This document shows positions 38,494-50,098 of a stretch of 64,000 nt of DNA, piece by piece. The notes under the pieces are model-generated. The model was given only the letters and a program-made list of their open reading frames with translations. It made no database searches and was not told the DNA's origin. Position 1 is the stretch's first letter, and every line of letters begins with the position of its first letter. Position numbers and translations under genes: made by a program. The DNA lies in contig CM067066.1 in assembly GCA_033980235.1 (NCBI GenBank), positions 34,821,180 through 34,885,179 on the forward strand, written 5' to 3'. The DNA comes from Diadema setosum. Its lineage: Eukaryota; Echinodermata; Echinoidea; Diadematoida; Diadematidae.

Positions 38494-39321
38494 TTAAAGG
38501 GATCGTATAGTTTTGGTTGAGACCTAATTTCAGGTTTCTAACATTTTTTGGTGAGATAATGAGAAAGGCCTCTTATGAAATATGAAAGAGCATGTAATTC
38601 CATGAGGAATTCAACATTTATTTGATGAAAATTGATTTTGAAATGGCTGAGATATCCAAAAAAGAGCGATTCTAATAAAGTGTGGGACCCACATTTTATT
38701 TTGATCGCTTTGTTTTACTTTGTTTTTGGATGTTTCAGTCAATCCAAACCCGATTTTCATCAACTTTGAATTCCTCGTAAAATGGTATGCTCTGTACTAT
38801 TTCATAAGTGTTTTCTTGGTATCTCACAAAAAAGTTAAAAGCCCAATTCTCATCTCCACCAATAGACCAGTTCGTAATTCCACTTTGCGCATGAGCAGAA
38901 AAAGGTCATTTGTACCAACAGGCATTTTGGTTTATTAATTCACTGAGATAAGCATCTGTGATGTGATGATTATGCATGTGATCCTTATCTAAATAATGCT
39001 TGCCAGCACATCCACCTGACAGCAAGCCTGGTATGTGGCAATATCAAAAGAAAAAGGTTGTTATTGCATTCAATACGAAACAATGAATTAGATGCCTGCT
39101 AAAGTGTCCACTGATGGACTATTCTGGTCACCTGGTCTAAACACAAGTTCATACTTTGTTTGAACACGAATTCCATAAATTGTTATGTCGGGCAAGCTTA
39201 TGCATTATACCGCTTTGAAAACGAGTGAAGTGCCTAACCAACTGAGAAAAAAGAAAGGTCATTTGTACCAAAGTGTACATGAGCTAATTACGAACTGGCT
39301 TATACTGAAACATCCCTTTAA
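38494..39321 (+). mobile_element. TTAA MITE, family B, interrupted by a nested MITE
   Basis: TTAAAGGGATCGTATAGTTT at the left; the right end catccctTTAA is displaced about 440 bp by an insertion at 38864-39302. The intact copy at 48575-48966 shows the uninterrupted sequence (ctccaccaatactgtaccat). Confidence 0.9.
38864..39302. mobile_element. MITE nested in family B (CCAGTTCGTAATT ends)
   Basis: Inverted ends agaccagttcgtaatt and aattacgaactggct. The flanks ...caata and tatactga... agree with a 2-3 bp (TA or ATA) target duplication against the empty site at 48575-48966. A truncated relative is at 288-650. Non-coding. Confidence 0.82.
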
Positions 39322-39432
39322 GAAAACTTGAGTTTGAAAATTGGCACAAAGAAAAAAGCTCATAATAAATATTGACTCATATTGGTGGGGAGCACCAAAA
39401 TAAAAGGTCTGGTGATGTGGATTCTCATTATG

Positions 39433-39458
39433 CCCCCCCCCCCCCAAAAAAAAAAAAA

Positions 39459-39494
<36 letters not shown>
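39433..39494. repeat. C13-A14 junction followed by (CA)n
   Basis: Thirteen C (39433-39445), fourteen A (39446-39459), then T and about 17 AC/CA units. Confidence 0.97.
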
Positions 39495-39502
<8 letters not shown>

Positions 39503-41971
39503 CAATAACAACCAAAAAACAAAAAGCCTCCCCACAATAATAACACCCCTCCATAAAAAGAAAAAAGAGAGACAGCTATATAGCCCATAAAATGTCATGA
39601 ATGTTATACAGGCATTCAGCAAAACCACAAGCATGAGCCACAAGATAATCAAAACATTTCCTTTGTGCGATCCTCTTGTCTTTGTTCCTATCGGCAAGAG
39701 AAAACATTTCTTTGGCGAGCAACTTTCTATACACTCTGCATTATACAAGTTAATTTAAACTTCCAGTATCGGTAGTTTGTGTGTGGGTGCCATGGATGCA
39801 AACCTATAGATGCATTAAAACCTGTCAGGGATTGCAATTACATTGTAGCGTGAGAGCCTGCTAGACAGTGGCTGGCCAGAATGGGTGTTAAAAAACAATA
39901 AAACAAAGACAAAACAAAACAAAAACATGCAGGTGTAGTGAAAGTGTGGTTTCCCAATGGAATGGATCTGTTACTGGTTCACGTAGCTGGTTGTCAACTG
40001 CTGAAGTGGGACCTCTAAATGTACAGCAAATCAGGATCTCTGCATATGACAGCTGTCTTGATAGTAGTTGCTGTTCATACCTGTGCCAACGTACACATGT
40101 ACGTCATCCTCAAAGCATGTATGGTGGCGTGGACTATTTATGGATATAAATCAAAGCTGAAGAAAAACATGGCTATACTAGCATGCCTATTGTTTCAGCA
40201 AGCATCCACAGTGTCAAGCATGAAATATGGGAAGACGACAAGCAGAGGACCCTGTAGACTGTCAATGTAAAGGGGAAGGGTGGTAGCGTGAGGTGTGTTC
40301 CACCAGCATTTAATAGCCCAACAGTCAACTTTCAACCAGGAAAGATCCAGAGTTTGAAAATAGACATCAATTTTTTCAGAATAAGCAGTAGACATTCATG
40401 TTGACCCATGTTTTTATTTATTTTTTATTCCCCTCTACTTGATAAGTTCTTCTTGTTTAAAACAGAACCGCATTGATATGGATCCCCTTCCTCAGTGTGA
40501 ACACCATTTTACAGTCATTCCTTTGTGGAAAAGAAATGATTTTCACTTTTCCCCCCTAATATAAATGACATCTTGGCTTAGCATGATAAAAATATACCCC
40601 AGACTGATAAGATGTTTCAGTAGCAACATATTCGGGATCTTTGTGCTGTGGAAACATTACCAAGGTAAACTCTTTTGCATTTACCACATGGTGATGAAAT
40701 GCTCAATCCCGGTCCCCTGCAAACTTGCCTTTTATAGCATTTTCTGCCATCCACATACAATGACAGAGGGAATACAGTTCAGCAGAGACAGCATATGCGT
40801 GACTTGCTGCGCTATGATAACATTCACTATTGCCTGGTGAAGTTCATGTGACATTCAGGTACATTTTGTCTTCCCCTACCATTCTCTCATTGTTTGCTAA
40901 CATGTCTGAGAAGTGCAGTTGTTTCCTTTAGAGTACTCAAAGATGGACCTTATGTGAGGGGGTCTATTGCTATTTATTGATCGATGGTAGTTTATTGAAA
41001 AACATGCAAAATAGTAGCCAAAAGGCCAAGTTATGATGAACTGCATCGTAAAACGTTATTATAACAACATAATATACAACATTTCAGCAATAACAAGTAA
41101 CAACATAATGCCAAGTGAAAGCTAGTGAGCAACATGACATATATTCTAGGTTGAAACAAACATTTTATGACGCAAAATAGTTGATCATCTAATCTGCTGA
41201 TGGTTCTTTGGCGCAGCGAAATGAAATCTGAGCACTGCTCTTGCTATGTTTATCCATTGCCAGTAATTACAACAGTGATATTGAAGTTATGTTTAATGGA
41301 AACGGAACAATCTCCATTGTGAGCATAATGTATGCACAGTGCTTGATTTGCATCGGTACACCTAGTCCATGCAATATCACAGTCAATGTCATAGTCATTG
41401 TTGCAAACAAATTTTTCCCAGCAGGTTTTCTGTGTCAGGGACAATGTGACATTTTGCAATCTTTTCTAGTTAGTTTGTATAGCTAAATCAATAGTAAGTC
41501 AAATTCACCGTGTTTGTTTGTGCTTGGACAACCACAACAGTTATTTTGGGGCGAGTTCAATAAAAGAATCCTGCCTGCTAAGTGTTACATGTATGTGTTT
41601 TTATTATTGACAATATTATATTTTGTTTTATGTTTTTAAGCCTTTTGAAAGTGCCTTGGGTGAAGCTGTATAATTTTCGAAGTAATGATTGTGCCTATAG
41701 CTGTATGGCCTTCAGAAATAGGCAGCCCCTTCTTATAATATTTTTCCTCATCAGGAAAATGGCCTATTAGAGGCCCATATCAGGCAGGCAAATAATTGAC
41801 TTCCCCCTTATTTTGGATTCAAGCCAGATTAATCACAATATACAATTTATTGATGATCTTGTAGACAGTGTTAATCACAGTATACCATTCCCTGAGGTTT
41901 ATGTAGACAGTGTTCACCATGATATACCACTCTCCGCTGCTATTTGAAGGAAACCAAAACCCAAAGAGCAA

Positions 41972-42190
41972 TGTGGATTGAGTGAAAGCAGCAACATTAG
42001 TAGAACACATTAGTGAAAGTTTGAGGAAAATCGGACAATCGATGCAAAAGTTATGAATTTTTATAAGTTTTGGTGTTGGAATGACTAGATAAGGAGACGA
42101 CTTGAGTTCATGACGCCATGTGTGGACAACAATATGAAGAAAATATAAAGAGAACTCCAAAAAAAAAAATCATTTTTCTTGAAAATTACA
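41972..42190 (+). mobile_element. Family A MITE fragment
   Basis: ggattgagtgaaagcagcaa through gttatgaatttttataag and the tataaagagaactcc block follow family A; both termini are missing. Confidence 0.75.
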
Positions 42191-42967
42191 CATTCCATCA
42201 ACTTAATACTGACATACATGTATGTTATAGGTAATAATTATTCCCCTGCTTGCTGAAAGCGGTTAGTCAAGTGCTCTTTCATTATGCTAGAAAAGTGAAA
42301 GCATGTTGAATTTTGATGGTTGTATCGATGGTCATATTGATGGTTAATTCCATGTGGTGCCCTCGAAAGACCGGAACTCTGAAACATTTTTTTTTTTTCA
42401 GTAGAATAGAATGAAACAAAAATAAAAGGCTTCTCACAAGCCTTCATTTTTTTTTTAATGAAAAGTACACATTCTCTTGACACTGTAGTTGAGGTGTGTT
42501 TCATAATGGTTGAACACGAATGGTATTATTCTCCATGCCTTTTGGAGGAGCTGGATCAAGTGCACTTTTGATTTCCAGCAAAATGAACTCTTGTGATTCT
42601 TTTAAAGTTTTCTTCATTGTATCATTCCACTTCTGTGACATGTATTGTTCCTATTGAGACAGGGTAGCACAAGCATGTCTATTCAAAAAGAAAAAAAAAA
42701 GAAGAGTCATATCCCTTGAACTGACTGTTTGATTTTCCTAAAAACTGGAATCCACTGAGTATTTGCTTATTTTTCTGCATTTGCTATTAAAATTCAATTG
42801 TATGCAAGTATATGATTGGGGAAACTTTACTCTTCCATTATACCCGTCACAAGTAGGCTTCAGGTGAACATATTGATTTCAGAAATTCGTGGCTTGAATG
42901 ATTCATTATCTTCCTCCAAATATTTCATCATACAAATGAAAGTAAATCTTGAAACTGCCTTCAAATA

Positions 42968-43435
42968 CAGTTGAACCTCTAGTATCCGGCCTCCCTTTAT
43001 CCGGATCTCTCTATTATCCGGCCTCCCTTTATCCGGATCTCTCTATTATCCGGACGCAATCTCGCCATGATTTTTTGATCTTTTTTAATAATTACGGGAG
43101 GAAACACACATGAATTACATATACTTGATACATTTCTTAATAATTATTTAGGTAAATCATCCCAAGAATTTGTAAAAGAAAATGATTTCCGTTTGCAAAC
43201 ACGAACCTCTATTTTGGGGTCTGTTACTGAGTGTAACAATGAAAAGGTCGCAGTATACACATTACTACATGTGGTACTACAATGGGCTACATCAGTACAT
43301 GTGTATGTGTATGTACCATAGAGCTCTATTATACAGTATGTACATGTATAAAGCATTGAGTCTCCCGTTTCCGGCCAAATCCCTTATCCGGATGAGCCCC
43401 GGTCCCGACTTGTCCGGATACGAGAGGTTCAACTG
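42968..43435. mobile_element. pogo/Tigger-like MITE, copy 2
   Basis: Same termini as the copy at 4314-4699, with TA at 42966-42967 and 43436-43437. A block of about 31 bp (ctccctttatccgg...) is tandemly duplicated at the left end. The middle shares tacatgtggtactacaatgg with copy 1. Confidence 0.88.
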
Positions 43436-44221
43436 TATATGGACATTGCAAAGTGTGATCTTGTTTGTATACTTTTGAGTCCAGATGTGTTTGTGTATAT
43501 ATACTCAAACATGTGACAGTCGGGAGCATGATTTGTAAACATGAAGTATTTCACAGTCTCTAAATTTTGCAAATTTTTGCTGTAGTTCACTAGTGAGAAA
43601 AGAGGAGCATGTAAAAATTTGTGGAAGATAAATCAAAATGAGCCCAGAAATACTGCCATGTGGTATATTGGAGCTATAAGTTCATTGGTATTGTCCAAAT
43701 GCAAAGTTTCTGCTTGCACAGTTTATGTTAAAAAAAGAAAAAAAAAAGAAATGATTATAATTGTATTATTGCACTATTATTTATGAAAAGATATGTCATT
43801 ATTTGATAAAGATTGAAGTCAAAAGCATAAACAAAACAAAATATCTCAGATGCTTACTGTGTTAGTAATGAATCTCTACATGAGCAGTACGTGACATCTC
43901 ATAATACAGTAATTGATAATTCATTGAATGTTTCAGTCTCCAAGAAATCAGTCTGTTTACTCAGTTTTTATTTGTATTTATATAGTGATATCTTTTATTT
44001 ACTTAATTCAATTCAGTTCAGTGACGTATCCTGGGGAAGGGGGTTGTGTCAATAATCAGCTCATTGTCCCTTAAAGGAAAGACTCTTGTTCTTACTACTT
44101 GAATTGCATATTTTTATTGACTTTGAATTTGAAAGAAAGCATGTCCAGCCTTTTGATTGGATATATTTTGTAGAGATTCTTTCCAATAAACAACAACCAG
44201 AAAATTCCAGCCCTTGCCATC

Positions 44222-44273
44222 CCCTCCCTCCCCCCCCCCCCCTCCCCCCCCCCCCCAAAAAAAAAAAAAAAAA
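44222..44273. repeat. C-rich tract ending in a C13-A17 junction
   Basis: Nearly pure C broken by T, ending with thirteen C (44244-44256) then seventeen A (44257-44273). Confidence 0.97.
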
Positions 44274-45332
44274 TGCAGTATCTTTACCCAGGCAGAAAGA
44301 TGGGGCATTGGATAGACAAAGTCATTTTATTGGTGTGGAACTAGTATCATGGCTAGTGACTCAGTTCAGAGGCTTGACAGGTATGGCACTATCCAGTGGA
44401 CATTTCTTTGGCACTGGCCCAACGAACGTGACTTGTCAACTTTCAGCATGTTTGAAGTGCACGCGCTGATCGGCCAAAAGTCACATGCTCTACCCTCTCC
44501 GCCAGAAATGGGTCTGCAGTGAAGACCATGAAAATGTGACTGTGAAGAATATCACTCTACTGAACTCTATCTGACCTCAATTCATTGGCATGAACATGAC
44601 CTTGTACATAAACAGGGTGTCAGGGTAATGATAGTAGTGTACACCTTTATTGGCAGTAATGAAGAGTAAAATTCTGTAAAGTGTGTGCTACTAGCATTTT
44701 GCTAGTATGTAACTATAGAAAAAACAGAAACAAAAACAGTGGGCTGATTAAAAAAAAAAAAAAAAAGTAAGGTGGGAAAATACACAAATCTGTTGAAGTC
44801 ATCACAGCTTGTATACATTTAGCTGGTGCCAGTGCTGAGTGATGGGTCATGCATGCTGAGATGCATGAAGTACCTGCTGCTGTGTGCATCATGGAACATT
44901 TCATCTTGTCTGCAATGTTATGACTTGTTGTTGCATCTCGCTAGCAACAAGTGGCTACCTTCCCCCGCAAGCTATGTGGTCGTCAGTAGTGAAAACAGAA
45001 ATAGTGGCTGAAACAGTGAATACTTCGGGGTATTGACTATCCTCTGCAATACGGCTGTACCATTTCTGCTCTATGGAGACTGCCTCTAAATCCCTAGCAG
45101 TATTCTGCCGAACGCCTTTTCATTAGAATGGCATGCTACAAATGTAAGGCACCTCAATGCAAGACTGCCGAACTTCTCATCTTGATACAGTACCGTATTG
45201 TTTGAGTAAAGCCCATGTGATACCTCTGCACCAAATGTGCTGAAGACATGAGCAGTAAGTTATGTTGTCTGGTGACTCATTATTATTATTATTATTTTTA
45301 TTGTCTCTGTTTCTCCCATTTGTTCTTGGCAG

Positions 45333-45391
45333 GTATATGGGAATAGGCCTTTCAACAGAAGAATTTGGAAGTAACATGAGCAGGTTACCAG
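45333..45391 (+). CDS. RANBP9: RANBP9/10 internal exon b (SPRY domain)
   Basis: A 59-nt exon. Acceptor cag ends at 45332 after a pyrimidine-rich tract; donor gtgagt starts at 45392. The first base completes Gly from exon a, giving G then YMGIGLSTEEFGSNMSRLP, and the last base opens the Gly codon of the next exon. Vertebrate RANBP9 has GYMGIGLS, a short loop and NMNRLPGWD here. The loop between GLS and NM is about two residues longer in this species. It lies 24.4 kb downstream of exon a and 1.7 kb upstream of the next exon. Phases match on both sides, so the assignment is firm despite the short length. Confidence 0.95.
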
Positions 45392-45585
45392 GTGAGTGAA
45401 ATTGTTCTTCAGAGGTGATAACTTTTGTGGTATCATTATCTTTCCATTTGAAAATAACCCATTTGAGAGTGAAATATAGTAGAAGAGCAATGATAAGATC
45501 TTGAAATTTGAATTGTAGTCTTTATGATAAAAAGACAATGGCATAATGACAATAATGACTTTTTGATGTTCATGGTTGGTCATAG

Positions 45586-45977
45586 TTAATGCCCCAGTCA
45601 CATGGACATCCCGGACCACCCCGGATCTGATCCGGGGTGATCCGGGGAGAGATCCGTGTTGACGCCGGGAGGCCAACACGGCAACTTTTGGAGGTCAAAA
45701 ACATCCGGCGTCATCCGGGGACTGCCGTGTTGGCAGAGCAATCCGGGATGGTCCGTGTGGCTGCCGTGTTGATCCGTGTAGATGCCGTGTTGGTCCGTGT
45801 AGACGCCGCGCCATTCCGGCTCTATCCGTGTATCTGCTGTGTTGATGCCGTGTGTACAGTCATATCAACGCTCATCGATGCTCCATCGAGGTCGAAACCA
45901 TCCCGGAACTCCCTGGATCATCATCTAGTTCCTTGAGGATCCGTGTATACAACGTTGTATATGTGACTGGGGTTTAA
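45586..45977. mobile_element. TTAA fold-back element (CCCCAGTCACAT ends)
   Basis: TTAATGCCCCAGTCACATGG at the left and atgtgactggggtTTAA at the right. The interior holds about four imperfect copies of a roughly 23-bp gccgtgttgatccgtgtaga unit around 45740-45860. No protein: the 99-codon ORF here is a translation of the tandem unit. Confidence 0.82.
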
Positions 45978-46818
45978 TGGAGAGAGGAGCATAGATGTAT
46001 AAATTTGATACAGTGATGATAGATTGTTCCCTTTATTTTTTCATATATTTCTTTGAGAAAGTATCATTAAGTGGTCCAGAGCACAGGAAGAAACCAATTT
46101 GTTGGTGGGCAATTAGCCAAAGGAACATTGATCAGAAGTAATTTTCAAGAGTTTAGTGTGATAATGGGGGACAAATGGTAGGGTTGGGATTGTGTTGAAA
46201 TAGAGATCAAGTGAAACTATTGACACAGGCATGAATGCCTTTAGTCAATAGAAGTGTTTGATTTCTTCATTCGTGTCCTTTCCTTCCAGCCGATTCAATA
46301 TTTGGTAATGTGTATAAGTGGCTGGCAAGGGGAAAACACATGCTGTGATATTTTTGTAGATTGCACATACGACACTGCAAGCAGGAATTACAACATTGTG
46401 AAGGACTGCACAACATTTGATGTTATGTTGTCAAAGGGTCTTCTCTGTATGTGCTCCTTCTTGAAACTGATTGCATGTGATGTGATGGAAACTCCAAATT
46501 TTCATGAGCAGACCTCGTGCATGTGATGACGTAAGCACTGTCAAACTAGCAGAGAGCAAAGAACAATTCTCGTATCTGCAATGCCAATTCACTTGATAGA
46601 GAGCACCGTTATAGACAGCTCTTGATTGGTCGTAAAACAGAGAAAAGTGTCCAGTATCGATGAAATGGCATTACAGTCATATTACCAAGATGGTCGTTGT
46701 CTAGTTCATGTAGTCAGTGACACGAAAAGATGCGTCATTCCTTCTTTTATCTTAGAGTTCATTGATCTGTTACCTCTTAATTATGAGTATGACTATCCCT
46801 AATGCTTGTTGTTGTAAT

Positions 46819-46841
46819 ATAACAACAACAACAACAACAAA
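46819..46841. repeat. (AAC)n microsatellite
   Basis: About seven AAC units in the intron before exon c. A similar (AAC)n lies at 56157-56180. Confidence 0.9.
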
Positions 46842-47081
46842 AAGCTCAAACCTTGGGACAATGCTACATTGTCTTTCGACCATCAGTAACCTTTAAAAGG
46901 ACTGCTACCACTCCATGCTTGCATGATATCAAATTGACGGTTTCATCCGGCAGTCCTTGGGGGAAAATGTTTATGTTTCTCACCTGGCCTGAGCCCACAT
47001 CCTGTTGTTGGTCAGCTCTCCCCACTTTCACTCTCTCACTTGCTCAATACTCCATTGCCCATGGACATTTAACCCCGACAG

Positions 47082-47249
47082 GCTGGGACAAGCATTCCTA
47101 CGGTTACCACGGCGACAACGGGCACACCTTCAACTCGACGGGAAACGGGCAGCCATACGGGCCGACGTTCACGACACGCGACATCGTGGGCTGTGGCATC
47201 AATCTGGTCGACGGGACCTGCTTCTACACGAAGAACGGCGTTCATCTAG
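47082..47249 (+). CDS. RANBP9: RANBP9/10 internal exon c (SPRY core)
   Basis: A 168-nt exon encoding the core of the SPRY domain. The AG acceptor is at 47080-47081 and the donor gtacgt starts at 47250. It completes a split Gly and reads [16 protein letters not shown], then [20 protein letters not shown] and [11 protein letters not shown], ending with the first base of another Gly codon. The [11 protein letters not shown] and [12 protein letters not shown] motifs are hallmarks of the RanBP9/10 SPRY, which in the family recruits partner proteins. The exon is GC-richer than the surrounding intron. The frame is open from 46853, but the part before 47082 has no homology and is read as intron. Confidence 0.97.
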   Translation, partial: AGTSIPTVTTATTGTPSTRRETGSHTGRRSRHATSWAVASIWSTGPASTRRTAFI

Positions 47250-47424
47250 GTACGTGAAGGCACCCCCACCAGTCATCCAGGAAATTATTCGTCCTTGCAT
47301 TCCCACTGATTCCCACTGATCAGTTATTAGCCATCCCCTTTAAATCGTAGAGGTTTCCACAACCAGTGGCGAGCCTCATGCTTTCTATCACAGCCACTTG
47401 CAGCAGCTGCTTGGACAAACAGTC

Positions 47425-47581
47425 CAGGGGCGGATCCAGGAATTCGTAAAGGGGAAACACCTTTACAAAATCAAAGGGGGAACACATGTGTTCCCCATTT
47501 TTTCTTTTTATTTCTTTTGTTTTAACAAAATATAAAGAGGAGGGGCGCGCGCCTGGTGCGTCCCCTCTGGATTCGCCACTG
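47425..47581. mobile_element. Short fold-back repeat (ggcggatccagg ... ggattcgccactg)
   Basis: caggggcggatccaggaatt at the left and tcccctctggattcgccact at the right are inverted. A common kind of small MITE; hAT-like ends are possible but not certain. Confidence 0.6.
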
Positions 47582-48084
47582 CATTCTGTGCCTTTTGCCA
47601 ACACTGAGTGGCATTTATGGTGACTAGCACATTCTGCCTCAAGTTGCAACTCAATGGCAACTTGTTTGTACAGAATTCACTGCAACCCAGCTTTAGCAAC
47701 CTGTGTCCTTGATTTTTGTCTGTCTGTAGCCCAGATTGTAAATGCGATGATAACATTATCTCCTGGTCCAGACATCAGGGATGATAGATTTTATTCTCTT
47801 TCATTTCAAAACAGAGCAAAACAAAACAGAACAAGGAAATGATAAAACCATTCAGTTTGTCTCTGAGCCATAAGATTCAATGAGATACATTGATGACATT
47901 TGTTTTTTGGTTTTTTTGGTGTGTGTGTGTGTTTTTTAAATCTACCACAACCATCAGTGAAAGTTAGCGATTACAGATATGTGGGATTTTTATTTATTTA
48001 TTTTTTAAATTTTTTTTTGCAGAAGAATCAGTTATTGTTCAAGTTCTGAATAAAAATGCACCCCTAAAGATGCTTATGAGACTA

Positions 48085-48213
48085 GGGGGCATTTCATGAA
48101 GCATTTTGACAACTTTGTCAGACAAATTTGCTCTCAACCAATCAGATGCAAGGATTTCAGTAGCTTTTAACAGTTTGTCAGACAAATGACAAAAAGCTGC
48201 ATGAAATGCCCCC
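48085..48213. mobile_element. Related fold-back MITE (gggggcatttcatg)
   Basis: Arms gggggcatttcatgaagc / gctgcatgaaatgccccc. The central ccaatcagatgcaaggattt is shared with the GGGGCC copies, so this is a sister family with different ends. Confidence 0.8.
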
Positions 48214-48486
48214 AGGATGACTGAGTGTGCCACCTTTAACTTTGATAGTGTAATGCAACTTTTTATTCATGTCCCTTGACCAGAAGTCATATTTGTCACT
48301 ATATCCAATGTAATCAACAAATAGAGTCCAGGTACATTGTACTTCAAATTTATTGGGATGATTTGCATGTATGATAGGCTGAACTTGAGACAGATTAGTG
48401 CTAGAATGTTTTAAATTGCCCATATGACATTTTGTGAACCTTTCATGAACTGACTGCTATTTTTGTGTGCTCTGGTTTCATTACAG

Positions 48487-48509
48487 GTATCGCATTCACA
48501 GACCTTCCC
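48487..48509 (+). CDS. RANBP9: RANBP9/10 23-nt micro-exon
   Basis: A 23-nt exon: gt completes a split Gly codon, followed by IAFTDLP. Acceptor ttacag ends at 48486 after a pyrimidine-rich tract, and consensus donor gtaagt begins at 48510. Joined to its neighbours it gives KNGVHLGIAFTDLP then SNLYPTVGL, which follows the vertebrate protein with one substitution (P to S at the junction). It sits between introns of 1.2 and 7.4 kb. Too short for ORF callers, it is supported by phase, splice signals and peptide match together. Skipping it would shift the frame. Confidence 0.93.
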
Positions 48510-48574
48510 GTAAGTACACTGGACAGACTTGTCCAAATCAGTTTTCACTTTCAGTTCATTTAATTTGTTCATGC

Positions 48575-48966
48575 TTAAAGGGATCGTATAGTTTTGGTTG
48601 AGACCTAATTTCAGGTTTCTAACATTTTTTTGGTGAGATAATGAGAAACCTCTTATGAAATATGAAAGAGCATGTAATTCCATGAGGAATTCAGTGTTTA
48701 TTTAATGAAAATTGGTTTTGAAATGGCTGAGATATCCAAAACAGAGCGATTCTAATAAAGTGTGGGACCCACATTTTATTACTATTGCTTTGTCTTACTT
48801 TGTTTTTGGATGTTTCAGTCCTTCCAAACCCAATTTTCATCAAATAAACTTTAAATAACCTCTTAGAATGGTATGCTCTGTACTATTTCATGAGTGTTTT
48901 CTTGATATCTTGCAAAAAGTTAAAAGCCCAATTTTCATCTCCACCAATACTGTACCATCCCTTTAA
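48575..48966 (+). mobile_element. TTAA MITE, family B, intact copy
   Basis: 392 bp from TTAAAGGGATCGTATAG to ccatccctTTAA, in the intron just after the micro-exon. Close to the copy at 38494 (long shared runs), so both are fairly young. Confidence 0.9.
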
Positions 48967-49276
48967 ATGGCAATATAATAAAACATAATAATATAATGTT
49001 GTCAAAATGGTGAATTGTAAGATGTTTGGATATCAGAAGTGCATGAAGAGCAGCTCAAACTTGCATTCCCCCCACCCGCTTAAAAAAAAATGTATATGTA
49101 TGTCAGACAAATGATGACACATTTATATCTGTTTGACTGAATGGCAGATCATGTGATCAAAATTCTCCTGGGAACCTTAGTTATGTTATGGTCTTGCATC
49201 CTTTTGTTATTGTATGTTCTATTCTTTGATGTGTAGCGTATGTGTGTTTTATGCATGTATGTATAGATTATACATA

Positions 49277-49843
49277 TTAAAGGACAAGTTCACCTTTGTA
49301 AACATAAGGACTGAGAGAATGCAGCAATATTGGTAGAACACATCAGTGAAAGTTTGAGGAAAATTCGACAATCGATGCAAAAGTTATGAATTTTTACAAT
49401 TTTTGTGTTGGAACCGCTGGATGAGGAGACTACTAAGGCCTGTGATGTCATATGAGTACAACAGTATAAAGAAAATATAAAGAAAATTCAACATTTTTTC
49501 ATTTTTTTTGCATAATAAAAGAGCACTTGACTTGCCTCTTTCTAAAGCCAATGGGAATAATATTACCCATAACATATGTCAGTAACGAGTCAAGGGAATG
49601 TGTACTTTTTTCAAAAGATGAAATTTTGTGAAATTCTCTTTATATTTTCCTTATATTGTTGTACACATGTGACATCATACACTGCAGTAGTCTTCTCATC
49701 CAGCGGTGACTGCACAAAAACTTTAAAAATTCATAACTTTTGAACGGATTGCTCGATTTTCTTCAAACTTTCAATGATGTGTTCTACTAATATTGCTACA
49801 TTCTCTCAATCCTTATGTTAATGAAGGTGAACTTGTCCTTTAA
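49277..49843 (+). mobile_element. TTAA MITE, family A, intact copy
   Basis: 567 bp from TTAAAGGACAAGTTCACC to ggtgaacttgtccttTAA, flanked by TTAA. Very close to 56936-57502. The small ORFs over it are non-coding shadows. Confidence 0.92.
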
Positions 49844-50098
49844 GCACATAGAGACCTTGCCAAAGGTATTATGCACTGTATAAAAATGGTAATAATAATA
49901 ACAATAATAGATATTCAAATTCATGAAATTCTTCCGTCGAGATGTTTTCATTGCAACCGATTGACAAATTGCCCAACATCAACGTAAATAAGCACTAAAT
50001 TGATCAGTGTTTTAGTAGTGAATTTCATGAATTTGAATAATAAAGCAGTACTGACTGCATGCTATAAGGATTAGAACCAATACTTGCTGTCGGGCGAA

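Larger units (their letters stand above)
20951..45332 (+). other. 24.4-kb intron inside the SPRY-coding part of RANBP9/10
   Basis: Bounded by gtaagt at 20951 and cag at 45330-45332, joining codons gg|g (Gly). It carries most of the mobile elements in the window. No second gene could be recognised on either strand. Stretches in which I saw nothing beyond short simple repeats: 20960-23690, 27360-28090, 29800-31410, 31650-32710, 33900-35140, 35490-37270, 37900-38490, 39330-41970, 43440-45330. Confidence 0.9.
45392..47081 (+). other. RANBP9/10 intron b-c
   Basis: A 1,690-nt intron (gtgagt to cag, phase 1). It contains the fold-back element at 45586-45977 and an (AAC)n microsatellite near 46819-46841. 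The rest is AT-rich and featureless. Confidence 0.92.
47250..48486 (+). other. RANBP9/10 intron c-d
   Basis: A 1,237-nt intron (gtacgt to cag). It holds a small fold-back at 47425-47581 and another at 48085-48213. Nothing else was recognised. Confidence 0.92.

Noticed and set aside
39259..39748. Overlapping minus-strand ORFs with Cys-Val runs
   Set aside because: Made by the (CA)n microsatellite and the C/A junction.
45637..45936. 99-codon ORF with repeated Val-Arg-Val-Asp-Ala-type residues
   Set aside because: Translation of the 23-bp tandem unit in a fold-back element; no independent coding support.
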